A stretch of DNA of 64,000 bases, taken from NCBI GenBank assembly GCA_900169235.1, contig FWCC01000253.1:146243-210242 (forward strand), read 5' to 3'. The notes below the pieces were generated by a model. That model was not told where the DNA came from and made no database searches. It saw nothing but the letters and a program-made list of their open reading frames with translations. The DNA comes from Zarea fungicola. Its lineage: Eukaryota; Ascomycota; Sordariomycetes; Hypocreales; Cordycipitaceae. Both the position numbers and the translations under genes were made by a program. Of the stretch, positions 35,625-47,205 are shown one piece after another (position 1 is the stretch's first letter; each line of letters starts with the position of its first letter).

Positions 35625-36539
35625 ACAAAAACGTAGAGAAAATACAGCCTTGCTTATGATCTTTCGGGCATTTTTTTTTTTAGGTGGAGGATGTTGACGA
35701 AGCGATATCTATGGTTTATCCCTGGCATAGGGGGTAATTGATGGACAAAATGTTTAGTTGCAACTTGTCAAGAGGTTGAAGAATTACAGCAGAATTGTCA
35801 TCAAATCACAATGAGCATATGTCTCCAAGAACAGACAGGCAAAGCTGGTCAGACCAGAACAAATACCGCAGGGCGTTCAATGGAACCAATCCGTATGGAA
35901 ACGAATTGATGGGTTGTTTGTTATTGCTTCACTGTCCACACTTGCTCGCCCTGGTGAAGAAAGAGGCGGCAAGCTCTAGCAAATTTTGAAGCAGTTGTTC
36001 TTTAGGTAGATACCAAAACGAAAACAACGAAATTCAAGTTATCACAAAATTCACATTCGAGAGCCGCATTGAGTTTCGGTATTTGAGATCGAGTTGGATT
36101 TCTGCATCGCGTAGACAAACCTGTTGAATGGCGAGCGTCCGGGTGAACGAAAATGGAGACTTGTGAAAGAGAAGTAAGTAGTACTTTTTGCTTTCGTGTC
36201 AAATCCAATCGAGGACCGACGCCAAGAGAAGGTACAATTCAAAATTTTTGTTCGTCCTCAAGAACAATTGGGAAGGAAGACAAAGTCCAGAATTGAAATA
36301 TTTCGAGGTGGAAAAGAAGAAAATTACTCCGCGCTTTGGAAAGCAAAGTAGTAAAACAGTTTTAGTGGGGTTCTGCATTATCCATACAGTCTCAAAATAT
36401 CAGCCACACTGTACGGAGGCACTGTGATTGAACCGCGAAGCTGAACGAGCGAACGCACGCATTCAACCAAACTGAGGCCAACTTTGTCGACACTAATACT
36501 TGTCGCAAAGGGTAGCCAAAACGACAAGACATTGCATAA
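35625..36539. other. Intergenic region
   Basis: 915 bases between glyoxalase II and the EF-hand gene, with no supported gene. The open frames at 36002-36242 minus and 36188-36427 plus look random. Confidence 0.4.
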
Positions 36540-37325
36540 ATGGTGAGTGACACCTCCGCATTCTTTATTTTTGTGATTGCATGACTCGAACCCCGTCCTT
36601 TTAATTACTTTTACTAATCCGCAGCTCCTTCACCCAACTACAACAGCCACCAAAGCGCAAGCCCTCCGCGGCGGGAGGTGGTATCGGCGCGGCACCAAAG
36701 GCCGCTCGACAGTCCAAGCTCGCCAAGGAGAATAATGTATCTGCACAAGAAGAAAATGAAATAAAGGAGGCGTTTAGTCTATTTGCGGAGCCCATGGATG
36801 GTGAGAAGCATGGTGTGCTACCGATTGACGACGTCAAGTCTGCGTTAATGTATGTATACAAAGAGGAAATGTTTTCGCCAACTCTCTCTCTCTACCCCCC
36901 CTTAAATCCTATTGCCCACTAACCTCTGTTAAAATCATACGAATAGTGCCATCGGAATCCCACCGTCTTCTCCTTCCGAACTCAAAGAATTCATCTCCAT
37001 ACTCGACCCAGACTCGGACGGCTACGCAACATACGAACCCTTCTTCGCGATTGCCGCGCTACAATTCCACAGACAGGACCACGGCGCATCGAGCGAAGCG
37101 CACAAGACGGAAGTGGACGAGGCGTTTGCGCTGTTTACGAACCAGCAGCAAGGGCCCATCACGCTGGCGCACCTGCGGCGCGTGGCGGCTGTGCTCAAGG
37201 AGGATGTGGACGAGGAGCTCCTCAAAGACATGATCCTTGAGGCAAATGGCGGGGCGGGTATCGCCCGGGGTGTTAAGATGGACGAGTTTGACGAGGTAAT
37301 GAGGCGAGCTGGAGTGTGGCGATGA
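36540..37325 (+). CDS. EF-hand protein (calmodulin/caltractin-like)
   Basis: Three exons: 36540-36542 (only the ATG), 36647-36849 and 36947-37325; 194 residues. The tiny first exon is supported by ATG/GTGAGT, a TACTAAT branch site at 36612 and the acceptor CAACAG, giving MPPKRKPSAAGGG. The body has the calmodulin fold: ENEIKEAFSLF begins hand 1, whose loop (AEPMDGEKHGVL) has lost canonical acidic ligands; hand 2 (ILDPDSDGYATYEPF) retains D-x-D-x-D-G; VDEAFALF starts hand 3, with a short loop without acidic ligands (TNQQQGPI); hand 4 (ILEANGGAGIARGVKMDEFDEVM) is also degenerate. Thus at most one site should bind calcium well. The basic N-terminus resembles centrins, which act at spindle poles and the mRNA export complex, but a myosin light chain is also possible. 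Confidence 0.82.
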
Positions 37326-37785
37326 CCTGACTTTAGCTGTGTGGCGATTTGGGTGAGATGGGATATGACTTTTTTCTTTTCTCGCCTGGCGTTTTGATTT
37401 TGCATTACGGGTTAGCATGGTGTTTGGTGCGGACGCATTTTTAGAGTCGTCATCTCCGACTGTAATCCAGACATTTTATTCTTCAACTTGATGTTTGCAT
37501 CATGGAGGATGTGTACAGTGATATGCATTTTTACACCGTCAAAGTGTACGTCTCATTCTGATAGACCTACTTTGTTGTATCCAAAACTCAACCAACATCC
37601 AATGCAGATGAATGAAAAAAGAAGAAGAAAGAATCAACGCCTTTGGGTAAGTGTTCCCGTTGTATATATCCCGCATCGGTGGTGCTCCAGACAAGGTTTG
37701 AGCACAGTAGTTCGAAGGCACAGTAGTTCGAAGGCATGTGTTGTTGCAATATGAAGAATAAAGTTGCAACCAAAGGTATCGACTT
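37326..37785. other. Convergent 3' intergenic region with 16-bp tandem duplication
   Basis: Between the EF-hand and eIF4E-family genes, which converge. GCACAGTAGTTCGAAG occurs twice in tandem (37702-37733). No gene is seen. Confidence 0.5.
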
Positions 37786-38748
37786 TTATTGCGGCGGCTG
37801 CACAGATACCTGTGGCGTATCCGCGGCAGCAGTAGGAGAAACTTCGCCGCTCGAGTTGCGCTTCTGCGCATCTACGAGGCCTTGAAGCTCCGGTGGAACC
37901 TTGAACCCTTCGTGGTCGGCATGCTTCTTGTAAAAATAGTTATCGGCGCGGGGCTGCAGCTCGACGGGAAGATCCTTCATCACGCACTCGAGAAGACCAT
38001 CTATGGATTTCTGCTTGGAGGCATCGCGGTGCCAGACGGTGATGAGGTGAAACTTGAAGCGGACCGAAAGACCGACACCGCAAAGCTGGTCCTCTGGAGA
38101 CAGGAGAGAGCGATATAATATTAGCCAGTGACTGTTGAAAAGCGAGTGGGATGGGAAAGAATAAGAAGAGAGAGAGAGAGAGAGAGAGGGAGGGAGAGAG
38201 AAAAGACGCACTCTCATCTAGAGCAGCCTCCAGCTGTTCACCAATGGCTAAGAGCTGCACGCGCGTCCATACGTCTGGGCCGACAGCGCGAGGCACGCGA
38301 AACGTCCAGCTGCCGCCGTTTATGTTGCGGCGGTCTTCCCAGACGGGTCGGAAACCCTGCTTGAAGAGGTATATCGACTCGCGCATCTTGATCTGCTCAA
38401 CGGGTGTGTTGTTGTTGTAGCGCCAGAAGTCCTGGACCGACTCGATCTGCGTGCCGAGTTGTTCGAGCTGGGCAGTGTACTCGCCCTCGGTGGGCTTGTG
38501 ATCTTTGGATTGGCTACGCGGGCAGTTCTGGTCAGTGCAAGGGATTCTCATGGATACATGGGAAACCTATATAAGGACGAGGCTCACCGGTCAAAGTATA
38601 CATTCCAGTAATGCTGTGTCGGTAGCGGACGCATCGTCTTGAGAAAGTTGCGCTTGGCATCGTCGCGCTGTTCGGCTGGGGAGTTTGTCTCTTGGCTCTG
38701 GCCGAGGCCGGAGAGGTCCCTCGTGAAGAGCTGTGGACGGGCCGCCAT
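37786..38748 (-). CDS. eIF4E-family mRNA cap-binding protein
   Basis: Three exons on minus, 38748-38588, 38513-38212 and 38093-37786, give 256 residues. Cap-binding family landmarks are present: LPTQHYWNVYFDR (first Trp), VQDFWRYNNNTP, LFKQGFRPVWEDRRN (Trp and Glu that grip the m7G cap) and NGGSWTFRVP. After the second junction come LCGVGLSVRFKFHLITVWHRDASKQKSI and DLP. The separate short N-terminus and the Q-rich C-terminus differ from canonical yeast Cdc33, so this may be a class II (4EHP-like) or secondary eIF4E acting in translational repression; that choice is inference. Intron 2 (118 bp) contains a CT microsatellite on the coding strand. Confidence 0.88.
38168..38200. repeat. (GA)n microsatellite in an intron
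   Basis: Nearly pure AG/GA run, inside the second intron of the eIF4E-family gene, where it forms the pyrimidine tract on the coding strand. Confidence 0.9.
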
Positions 38749-41234
38749 GCTGGTTGGATGTGATGGAAGAGGGATCAAGAAAGTCTAGAATCAAAACTCG
38801 AGCGTCAAAGGACGAGAGAAAATGTAGTTAAAGAAAATGCGGCACACTACAGGAGTGACAGATGGATCAGCCGTTCGTTCGTTGTTGGACAAGACGACGA
38901 GGGGCTGAAGAGTACGAAGCCACGCCAATATTGGACTCATAGAGTACCTGAGGTACTGCCCCAGCTTTGCGGGACAAGGAGGTACCCTCGGAGTACTACT
39001 CCAGTTGCATGCAGTCAAGTGGAGTCGTATTTGGGGAGATGGGAGATGGAGGACGAGGGGTAACGTTAGATCCAACCTGTCAACTACTACAACATCGTCT
39101 GTTTGAGCTGTCCTCATATTAAGAGATGTTAGCTATTGCCCAACGAAAATCCAGAAAGCAACAGAGTACTCTGTACTCTGTACGGTCCAGCTATTCTTGG
39201 AAGAGACTAGGATCTGGCAGCTGGCTTTCCAAACACCCCACTCACGTAAGATGAAGCAGATAGCTTGAAACACCCGTCCCTGGTTCATGAACGAGATGAA
39301 AAAGGGCCACCAGACGCTCGCCTTGAACAGCCCCCGAATAGCCGGACATTGCAGGCTCATTGGAATATCTGAAACACGATTCCCAAACGTGGCAGTGTGA
39401 TGGGCAAGCTCATTCGGGCCCTTGACGCCAGGTGTAACTAGCACTTAGCCAGTCACATTAGAGAGAAGTTGAGGAGGGGTTCGCACTTTGCAACAGTATT
39501 AACCTGGTCACTCTCTGACAAGGCGAATGGGTAACACTCCACTACTCAGTTTGGCCCAGTTTGTAGCAATACATGGAGGCGGAGCGAGCCAACAACCCAA
39601 GATGTACAATTGGACCGGGCCGTAGCTTGGTCGCAAAACCTGATGATCGTCATGATCCCTTCATTACAAAGCAAAGACTGAAGGCACGAATTTTGTAGGC
39701 ACTCCCTGCTGTGTCAGGACTACCGTGAATGTGGCATTCCGTAACCCAGAACACGGTCTCGTCAAAATGACAAATGTTTGGATGTCGAGCTTCTTTAATA
39801 CTCAATGGCAGCCTACCAAAGCTGGCCCTTGACCGTGGCAGTTCTGTATCGAGAGTGCTAGCCCCAGCCTAACCCAAGCCCATGTAGAAATACGAATACC
39901 TTATTTGGCCCGAGTAGATGAAATTTCAATACGCCAGTGTCGTTCTTCAGGTCTTGCAGTTCAGCTACGAGGGCATCCTTTGCAGGAGGCCACCCAAAGC
40001 TTATTACCGTGACGCAGCCTGGCGCAGTGTGAGGTGGAAACCCAGTCTTTTATCAATCTGAAAGGCAACAAAAATACAATGAAGGAAACTATCTCATTTT
40101 TAAAGATATTTTCCTATGGCATTATATATTTTCCACTGCCACTTCTCTAGTTCCTTGACTGCCCGCAGGTGCCCAAATTGCTAACCATTTGCACTTTATC
40201 CATGGGAAAAAGTAACCAACTGTAAAAATATGAACATGGAAAGCAAGCCCGGCTAATATGCGGAAATTGATATCTTGTTCATGTCCAAGTTGCAAGTAGC
40301 ACTGTGAAGTCTTTTGGCGTGGTGAGGAAGTCTTGCTCAAGTGTTCACGCAGGTGTGGTTTGATACAGATGACTGTAGAGAAATGTTAATGTGGTACCTT
40401 TGTAGTAAAACTAAATTCAGATAAAGTATATTCTACTTCACAGCGCGGACGAAGCCACACTTTAGGGCTCCCAACCTCCAGACCGACACGCACGAGACTT
40501 CTATGACGCCGTGGCAGACTCACAGGGTTTGACCAACACGAGCGCCCGCAGCTACGCGTTTTCAGAATACACCTATCATTTGTTTTTTTTCTCTTTATAT
40601 TGATTGTTTTTATTAAAAGCACAGCTATGATGCAAAATGCCAAATGTAAATACCGGGACGGAGATGCCGTAACGCCACAAACAAGGCCCTCCATGCCGCT
40701 CATGCTAAACAAAGTACTGATGACGATTTTTTCAATCTGTAATAGACTACAGATAGCGGCATCTCCGTGCCCAAACCTTGTTTTTATTTTCATATATACT
40801 TTATTTTTTCTTGGCACTACGAGGGCAAGAAGTCCAGGGTGCAGGCGGCAGATGGCAGCTTCTTGTTTGTAAAGCCCTAATTAGCCCCAGACCCTTCGCT
40901 CCTTTCTGTCTGTTTTTCCTCCCCTTCGCTCTTTCGAAACTGCGTGTATTTAAAAATATTCTACCATCTTCATGATCCCGCTTTTTGCCTCTGCCTCGTG
41001 CTGAGCGAGTGAAGGCGTCTTTCCTTTGTCTTGGGCTGTAGAAAGTCAGTCCATCTACCCAAGCTCACACACAACGATTTCTTCTATAAACATACAAACA
41101 AATCTATAACATAGGGAAATTTCCTTTGTCAAGGGACAACTTCAATTTCTTTGTTTACATTTGATATCCCAAAAAGAGGTAGTGGAAGAGAGAAGCAAAA
41201 GTCGACGAAAACGCAAAAACGAAATCAGAACAAG
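38749..41234. other. 2.5-kb intergenic region
   Basis: No supported gene. GTACTCTGTACTCTGTAC-type short repeats lie near 39166-39184. Open frames at 39133-39444 and 40386-40817 minus lack coding character. The right end, with CT-rich and A-rich leader DNA, precedes the gene at 41235. Confidence 0.45.
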
Positions 41235-42827
41235 ATGAATGGGCGCGTCGACTCGGCCGTGGAGATGACTAGTCATCGTTTGAATGAGCTAAACGCCAAG
41301 AAAGCTGAGGGTGAGGATATTTCCAGATATCTCTTCTCCCTGCAGGAGCTTCATCTCCTCAAGGCCATCGCCATAGTCATGGACTACCTCAACTACGGCA
41401 ATAGCTACGACCAAGTCGAACGCATACGTACCCGTGCCATAAATTGGTGCATAGATTACTATGGTCCCAGCTATTCTTCCAGCGACAAGCCGAAGCACGT
41501 GCTCCGGGTGCATCCCAACCTATTTGACCTGAAGGTTCCGTCCTACGAGCGGCTAGATTCGCAGCCGCCACCGCTTGACCCTGATACCAACGAGCCTAGC
41601 ACGAATGATTTGTCCGATGAAGTGTCCGAGATGAGCACGGATGACGATGACGATGATGCGGATGCTTGCTCTATTGTATCGGATCTAGAGAGCGACATTG
41701 GCATTCGGCTCCGCGAAGGCGTTGCAGCCGCTGCCGAAGGCGAGATTCGCCGAGAGAGCTTTCCCGCATACGCAGAACCAGTGCTCATCCAAGACGCAGA
41801 ATTATACCGCATCCTCGATGTATATGATGAGCTTGGTACGTCGGCCGAGCGGGGACGCATCTCAGCAGCCATGCAGCACAGTAATACAGAACACCAAATG
41901 TCGACAGACTACTGCCCCGTTGAAGAATACCGGTACGGCTGGTTTTCGATGGGTAGAGCCCGGGTGACTGATGAGATTCGGATTCGTGGCATGGACCTCG
42001 TTGATTCGCCTATTATCTTCTACCTCCCCTCGGTTGTGTACGGGATTGCCTGCCTCGACATGGCGGCCTTCTACTGCCATAGGATGGTATGCTTCGGCAA
42101 ACAGAAACTTGCCGCATGTAAAGCCGCACTAAAAGATACCGAGAAACAGCAAAATCCCCAGCTGCTGCAACAGAGACAGCGACAACGACAAGAACAACGA
42201 CCAGTCACGCCTGTGCCGCCTCAAGGATGCCGACAGCGAAAGGGCGTTATGCCTCTGCTACGACAGCAACAGTCTTGCAATACTGCGCCCCGTCACGTAT
42301 ACCATCACCCAATCGTCGTTGCGCCGCCTACTGGATACCGAAAACTAGCTACGGTTGAGCCAGCTTCACAACAGCAGCCATCGGCCGTTCTTGCACCGCC
42401 TCCCGGACACCAAGAAGCTGCTGCTGCCGGACAGGTTCCACGACAACACCAGCCCTTGGACTATGTGGCGCCTCCGCATCCACAGGAGCAAAGTTCTGAT
42501 TTCCTGCCCTCTCTTCATCAGCAACAAACCTTCAGCTTCCCACCGCCGCCGCGACCCCGGCAGCAAGTGTATATCAACCAGCACCCACGATACCAACGAC
42601 AAGAATTCCGTGCGCCGCCTCCACAGCAGGAAGAAGAAGAACAATCATTCATCCCCGTGCAGTATACACGAGCCAGTGCTGTCACAGTGATGGGTGCTGC
42701 CAAGAGAGGGCGTATGGACGACAGTGACTTGTACCCGCGGACGCCGTCACCGGAGAGGAAGCGATCTCGCGGGCGTTGGAGACTTTTTTCTCTCCTCTCC
42801 GGCTCAGGTAAGAAAAGACGACGTTAG
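41235..42827 (+). CDS. Unrecognised protein with Gln/Pro-rich C-terminus and basic tail
   Basis: One exon of 530 residues from the ATG at 41235 (the frame is open further upstream but without ATG). I do not recognise a family. The N-terminal part looks folded: LFSLQELHLLKAIAIVMDYLNYGNSYDQVERIRTRAINWC is split by charges like a helical bundle, and DSPIIFYLPSVVYGIACLDMAAFYCHRM is a hydrophobic segment around residue 270-300 that could be a membrane anchor or buried core. Between them is an acidic stretch (STDDDDDDADA). Residues from about 320 on are Gln- and Pro-rich repeats (QRQRQRQEQRP; PPPRPRQQ), and the end PSPERKRSRGRWRL..GSGKKRRR is a likely nuclear localisation signal. Codon use looks coding throughout. 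Function unknown; possibly lineage-specific. Confidence 0.7.
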   Translation: MNGRVDSAVEMTSHRLNELNAKKAEGEDISRYLFSLQELHLLKAIAIVMDYLNYGNSYDQVERIRTRAINWCIDYYGPSYSSSDKPKHVLRVHPNLFDLKVPSYERLDSQPPPLDPDTNEPSTNDLSDEVSEMSTDDDDDDADACSIVSDLESDIGIRLREGVAAAAEGEIRRESFPAYAEPVLIQDAELYRILDVYDELGTSAERGRISAAMQHSNTEHQMSTDYCPVEEYRYGWFSMGRARVTDEIRIRGMDLVDSPIIFYLPSVVYGIACLDMAAFYCHRMVCFGKQKLAACKAALKDTEKQQNPQLLQQRQRQRQEQRPVTPVPPQGCRQRKGVMPLLRQQQSCNTAPRHVYHHPIVVAPPTGYRKLATVEPASQQQPSAVLAPPPGHQEAAAAGQVPRQHQPLDYVAPPHPQEQSSDFLPSLHQQQTFSFPPPPRPRQQVYINQHPRYQRQEFRAPPPQQEEEEQSFIPVQYTRASAVTVMGAAKRGRMDDSDLYPRTPSPERKRSRGRWRLFSLLSGSGKKRRR

Positions 42828-43392
42828 AGGAGTTCGTCACTAATAAAAGTTCAGGTTAACTTTTGGAGACGTTTCGATTGTCTTGAGATTAGTGGTAGCA
42901 ACCGTGATGGGAAACAGCCGATCGTGCTTTTTTCGTGCCCCTGCCCAGTGTTGTCTTTTGCCATGATTTCCCAGCCATTTTGTCACGGACGCTTTATAGC
43001 GTTCTAAGTTATTCCCCTTTTGTTTTGCCTCGCATTCTACACGTGGCTCAAGCTTATCTTTCCTTTGTGCTTTTCTTATGTTTGGACTTACTATCAGACA
43101 GGGTCTATTTACTTTTTAGTAGGCTTCCTTCCTTTATCAGCTTAGATATTATAGCGCAAGCTTATATTAATACGACGGTTACGTCACATTCCAGCTGTAT
43201 TTCTTCGTCTCAATCTTTGTCAATCGACTATTTCAATCTGTTTATCATTGTTAGATATGCCGTAAAAAACTTGAATACAAAAAAAAGAGTATACTAAAGA
43301 GTATCTTGCTGATAAAAACATAATTCCCAAAACACCACGCTTTCATGTAAAAATAAAGTCGACAGTATTCAAGGCCCTAGATCCTGACCTCT
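42828..43392. other. Convergent 3' intergenic region
   Basis: 565 bases between two converging genes. It is T-rich; no gene seen. Confidence 0.45.
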
Positions 43393-45259
43393 CTATATAT
43401 TCTCCCTCACGCCAAGTGGCATCCTCACACTCGTCTCATCTTTGAAGCGTGACAAGTCGCCGCCAATGAGTTTTCGCAAGTTGCCCATATCAAGTAGATA
43501 CCGTTCCATTTCCTCTTGCAGCTCGTCGCCATTGGCTGTGCTATCAGATTCGTAGTCGTAATCGTCCTCCTCCTCTTCGTCAGACTGGCTGGCGTGGATA
43601 CTGTGCAAAGCATTCTCCTTGTCGTCATCCTCAAAGGACCTCACCTGGACATGGGGGATGGGGTTCTTCAGGCTCTCAATGGCTAGCTTAAGATGCAGTT
43701 TCAGGGCTTCGTTCTCCGTCTGTAGTTTCTTGATCTTGCTTTCGGCCACCATGCCGCGCTCTTCCATGAGGCGCTGCATGGTTGCAACGCGGTTCTGGTA
43801 CTCTTCAAGGCGCTCCTCGGCATCCTTAGCATTCTTCTCGCGCTGTCGGGAGTCTGAGACGGATAGCTGCAAGACACGGATCTCTTCGGCCATGGCAGCA
43901 ATCTGGGCGTCGCGCTCGGCGGTGGACATGTGATCCTGGTTGACGACGGCGCGGGTGCGAATGCGCTTGGCCTGATCGGCATATCGCAGCGTGGAGAGTG
44001 TTTCCTCGTAGTCGGAGGGAGCAATGCATGCAATCATGGCTGTTTTACTGTTGCCGCCGAGGGAGTCCTTGAGCAGCCACGTCAGAATCGAGTCGCGGTA
44101 GGGGACCACCTCTTTGCGCTTGGCACCGGGGCGGAGCTGCTTGGGGTCCGCAAGGGCGGCAATGACGCGCCCAAGAGTGGTGAGGGACTTGTTGATGTTG
44201 GAGCCCTCGCGCAGACGGGCACCAGTGGCTTCTGTAGACTTGGCGCGCTCGCTGCCAGCCAAATCGACTAGTCGGATGCGCGAGCTGCGTTCTGTCGTCT
44301 CATCCGTCTCCATGTCGTGGTGGATCTGGCGCAGCATAATGGTAAAGACCGCATGACTTCTGCTACTGGTATCGTTCATCTTGGTGCTCGCCGTGGTGCG
44401 GGAGGCGTCGCCGTTCTTCATGTAGCGCAAAATCTCGTCAATGTTGCGAACAGGAACCTCGGTGAGATCCTTGACATACGGGCCCTCCGTGGGCGACTCC
44501 CGGATCTTGAGGTAGTTGGGCGGCTGGCTGGGATTGACAGGGACGAGGAGATCACGGACGTGCTCGTTGTAGACTTCAAAGTAAGAGACGCGCACGTTGT
44601 AGGCAATGTTTGTGTTTTCATTTTGGGCGGCCTGGATGCGCTCAAACAGGTCTTCGCAGGTGCGGGGGATTAGACCGGGCTGATCGGGCGTGCCCATCAT
44701 TGTGTAACTCTTTCCTGAGCCCGTCTGGCCATACGCAAAGATGCAGGTGTGGTAGCCTTCAAAGTTGTGATCGAGAAATTCTTCGCCGAGAGCGTTGTAG
44801 ACATCTTCTTGGTGGGCGTAGTGGACATCGTTTGTGTCGTGGCTCCAAAAAGACGAGTCAAAGGTGAATTTTTTGTCTTCAATGACCTTGCGTGCCTTGG
44901 ATTTGGCGCCAGAAGGGTCATTGTCGTCGGGGATAAGCAGCGTCGTCTGCTGTGTAATTGGGTCCATTTTGATTAAGCATCGTGTTCTGCGATCGAGCTC
45001 TGGACGGTTGTTAGATTGCACATTCTGGAGAGGAGTAAAGCCGCTCCAATACTGGCTGTGAATAAATACCTCTTTGCAGAAAAGCTCGCACGCGAACGAC
45101 GACTCTGACATTGCCGCCTCCGTCCATCCTAGCGAGCATGGGCAGCGTACCATCGCGGGACCGCAAGGAAGGCGTTGAAGCTGTAGAGCGAACGAGGCGG
45201 TTCTCGGGGGTATTGGGGGCAGAAGAGGGCATTAAGCGGGCATCGACAGCCATGGTCAT
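43393..45259 (-). CDS. Kinesin-3 family motor, short form without FHA and PH domains
   Basis: Exons 45259-45070 and 44999-43393 give 598 residues; the junction RAFLQR/ELDRRTRCLI restores the kinesin-3 core. ATGs at 45259 and 45253 are both possible. The motor domain (about 45-410) is complete: P-loop GQTGSGKSYTMMG (about 152-164), switch I NDTSSRSHAV (about 270), switch II DLAGSERA (about 307), and NINKSLTTLGRVI. The neck YADQAKRIRTRAVVNQD is followed by a coiled coil (about 425-510), an acidic segment and the end MPLGVRENI. Usual Unc104/KIF1 motors exceed 1500 residues and carry FHA and PH domains; these are absent here and the stop is clear. It matches the second fungal kinesin-3 class (Neurospora NKIN3/Aspergillus UncB-like), tied to organelle transport on microtubules. 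Confidence 0.9.
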
Positions 45260-46099
45260 CAGCGTCTCAATGATTTGGTCGATGCTATTACGGTGTCGTC
45301 GACGAAGAATGTGCCACATTCGTGAGCTCTGGACCCGTCTGTCCTTGTTTACTAGCGTCGTTGAAGCTGTTGCCGTTGCCGGGGTAAACAAGACGTGAGA
45401 CAAGCAGGGGTGTCCAGGTTATTTTGGTGGATTATTTTAGCTACTAGAGTTGCCAAGATTGCGCGCGACGAGTCCCCTGAAGGTCGCTGTAAGTCGGTGG
45501 ACAGCGCCTCTGTGATTTCAGAGGCAGAACCATAAAGCGCTAAACCAAATCGGGACAGCGTAGTCACTGCACCTTCCCGCACCGGTCGCAGTACTCGGTT
45601 CAGGCCTGTGTTTGCCCACCTGCTTCCAGGTCTTCTTTGGTGCCTTCCCCAATAGGCTCAGCACCAAACCAGCCAATTAGATCCGTCTAGGCTCCACCCA
45701 AGCTCCAACTCCGGTACCTTCCTCTCACCAACCACCGCCACCAGCTCTCTCGAAATTACCTGTCGCGTTCGCCGCGCGCTTCCCAAACATCTCTCATCAC
45801 GGCAGCCCTTTTTTGTGTGCACCCGGGCTTTCTCATCCTTTCTTGTTTGGTTCGTCGTCAAAAATCAGCCTCTGTTATATTTTCGCCTATTTTTTTCTCA
45901 TATTGAAATTGTTCCTACCCGGACATTTGCGACGGTCGCCTAATTGGCGACTTCCACTTGTCTCGTTGACTCGTCGCGCGCCGCGACAGGTCAATTTTCC
46001 TCCCCATCCCAACAAGGTAGAGACATAGCTTCATTCGCTGTGTATTGTTCTTTCTCTTTTTAGTCACACATCCAAGAATCGCAACAAGCTGTTCAAAAA
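45260..46099. other. Divergent promoter between kinesin and AT-hook genes
   Basis: 840 bases with pyrimidine-rich tracts. Open frames here (45352-45582, 45658-45861 minus) have no recognisable content. Confidence 0.45.
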
Positions 46100-46678
46100 A
46101 TGGCCAAGACGCCAGAGGAATCCAACGCCGCCGCCGCCGCTGCTGGCGATGCGCCAGCCAAGCGCGGTCGCGGTCGCCCCCCGAAGGATGGCGCTGTCAA
46201 GAAGGTTTATGTGCCCTCGGGTCGTCCCCGTGGCCGCCCGCCTGGTAAAAACCCTAAGCCGGCTTACGTACCTACGGGCAAGCCTCGTGGCCGCCCCAAG
46301 GGTTCCGGCAAGACTGCTACCGCAAAGGCAGCGACAACGCCCAAAGCTAGTGCCGCTGGCCGTCGCGGTAGACCCTCTGCTGCTGCCGTTGCTGCTGCCG
46401 CTGCTGTTACGCCTACCTCTACTGAGGGCTCCAAGCGTGGCGGCCGTCGCCCTCGCGCGTCTGGTGCTGTCGGTCTCGAGGCCACGCCCACCACCGCCTC
46501 TAAGCGCGGCGCCCGGGGGCGCCCTGGCCGTAAGAGCAATGCGGACGCCGCGGAGGAACAGCTGGCTCAGGAGGAACAGAAAGCTCACGATGACAACGCT
46601 GAGGATGCCGAGGGTGCTGAGGATGCCGAGGAGGATGCCGCTGGAGAGGACGTTGCGGACGAGGCTGATGAAGAGTAG
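46100..46678 (+). CDS. AT-hook DNA-binding protein (HMG-I/Y-like)
   Basis: A single exon of 192 residues. It carries at least four AT-hook cores: KRGRGRPPKD (about 21-30), GRPRGRPPGKN (about 42-52), GKPRGRPKGSG (about 59-69) and weaker RRGRPSAA and GARGRPGRK (about 87 and 134). These cores insert into the minor groove of AT-rich DNA. Ala/Thr-rich linkers separate them, and the C-terminus from about residue 145 is strongly acidic (EDAEGAEDAEEDAAGEDVADEADEE), as in HMGA proteins. Function is expected in chromatin architecture or transcription. The long open frames on the opposite strand and in other frames (for example 46064-46792 minus) come from the GC-rich repeat composition. Confidence 0.9.
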   Translation: MAKTPEESNAAAAAAGDAPAKRGRGRPPKDGAVKKVYVPSGRPRGRPPGKNPKPAYVPTGKPRGRPKGSGKTATAKAATTPKASAAGRRGRPSAAAVAAAAAVTPTSTEGSKRGGRRPRASGAVGLEATPTTASKRGARGRPGRKSNADAAEEQLAQEEQKAHDDNAEDAEGAEDAEEDAAGEDVADEADEE

Positions 46679-47205
46679 AGCTCCGAGGCAGAGCCTTCGA
46701 TGCACAAGAGAAATGCGCGGCGCAAACCTCCTCCGACTCGACTGACATGTCGTTGAAAAAAATACCACCTGGGGCGAAACGGCTCCATACATGGCCTCTC
46801 GGCTATGTTTGTTGAATCACTGTATTGTGCCTTGGCTCAGGACAGAGTGTTACTATACATACTATTGAAAGAAAAGGAAATACCCAATGGTCTAGCAAAC
46901 CATGGACAAAAAAAAACGAAGCGAACGAGTTTGAGGATTATTTTGGCAGGTTTGGGACCAGGCAGGAATTAGGGAATATACGGTATGATTCATGAATATT
47001 GTCCATGGTTTGCACAGAAACCTCAAGAGAGGAAGCATGGTAAACTATTTTAATAAGTGCTATAATATGCTCTATCCATGACCCGCAGTTTATACTTGTG
47101 CAATGTACCTGATATTCCATGCCGCCTGAGGCCCGTTTTAGACTTCCTCTTGTATCCTGTGTCCCTTTCTTCAAATCGCCACTAAATGGTATCATGCCAG
47201 CTCCC
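46679..47205. other. Convergent 3' intergenic region
   Basis: 527 bases between AT-hook and aprataxin genes, with nothing recognisable. Confidence 0.45.

Noticed and set aside
36586..36605. tRNA-like GGTTCGAG sequence on the minus strand
   Set aside because: The bases around it do not pair as a T stem and no acceptor or anticodon arm is present; it lies in an intron.
46064..46792. 242-codon minus frame opposite the AT-hook gene
   Set aside because: Low-complexity Arg/Ala/Ser sequence produced by the complement of RGRP and Ala codons; the plus frame has the functional motifs.
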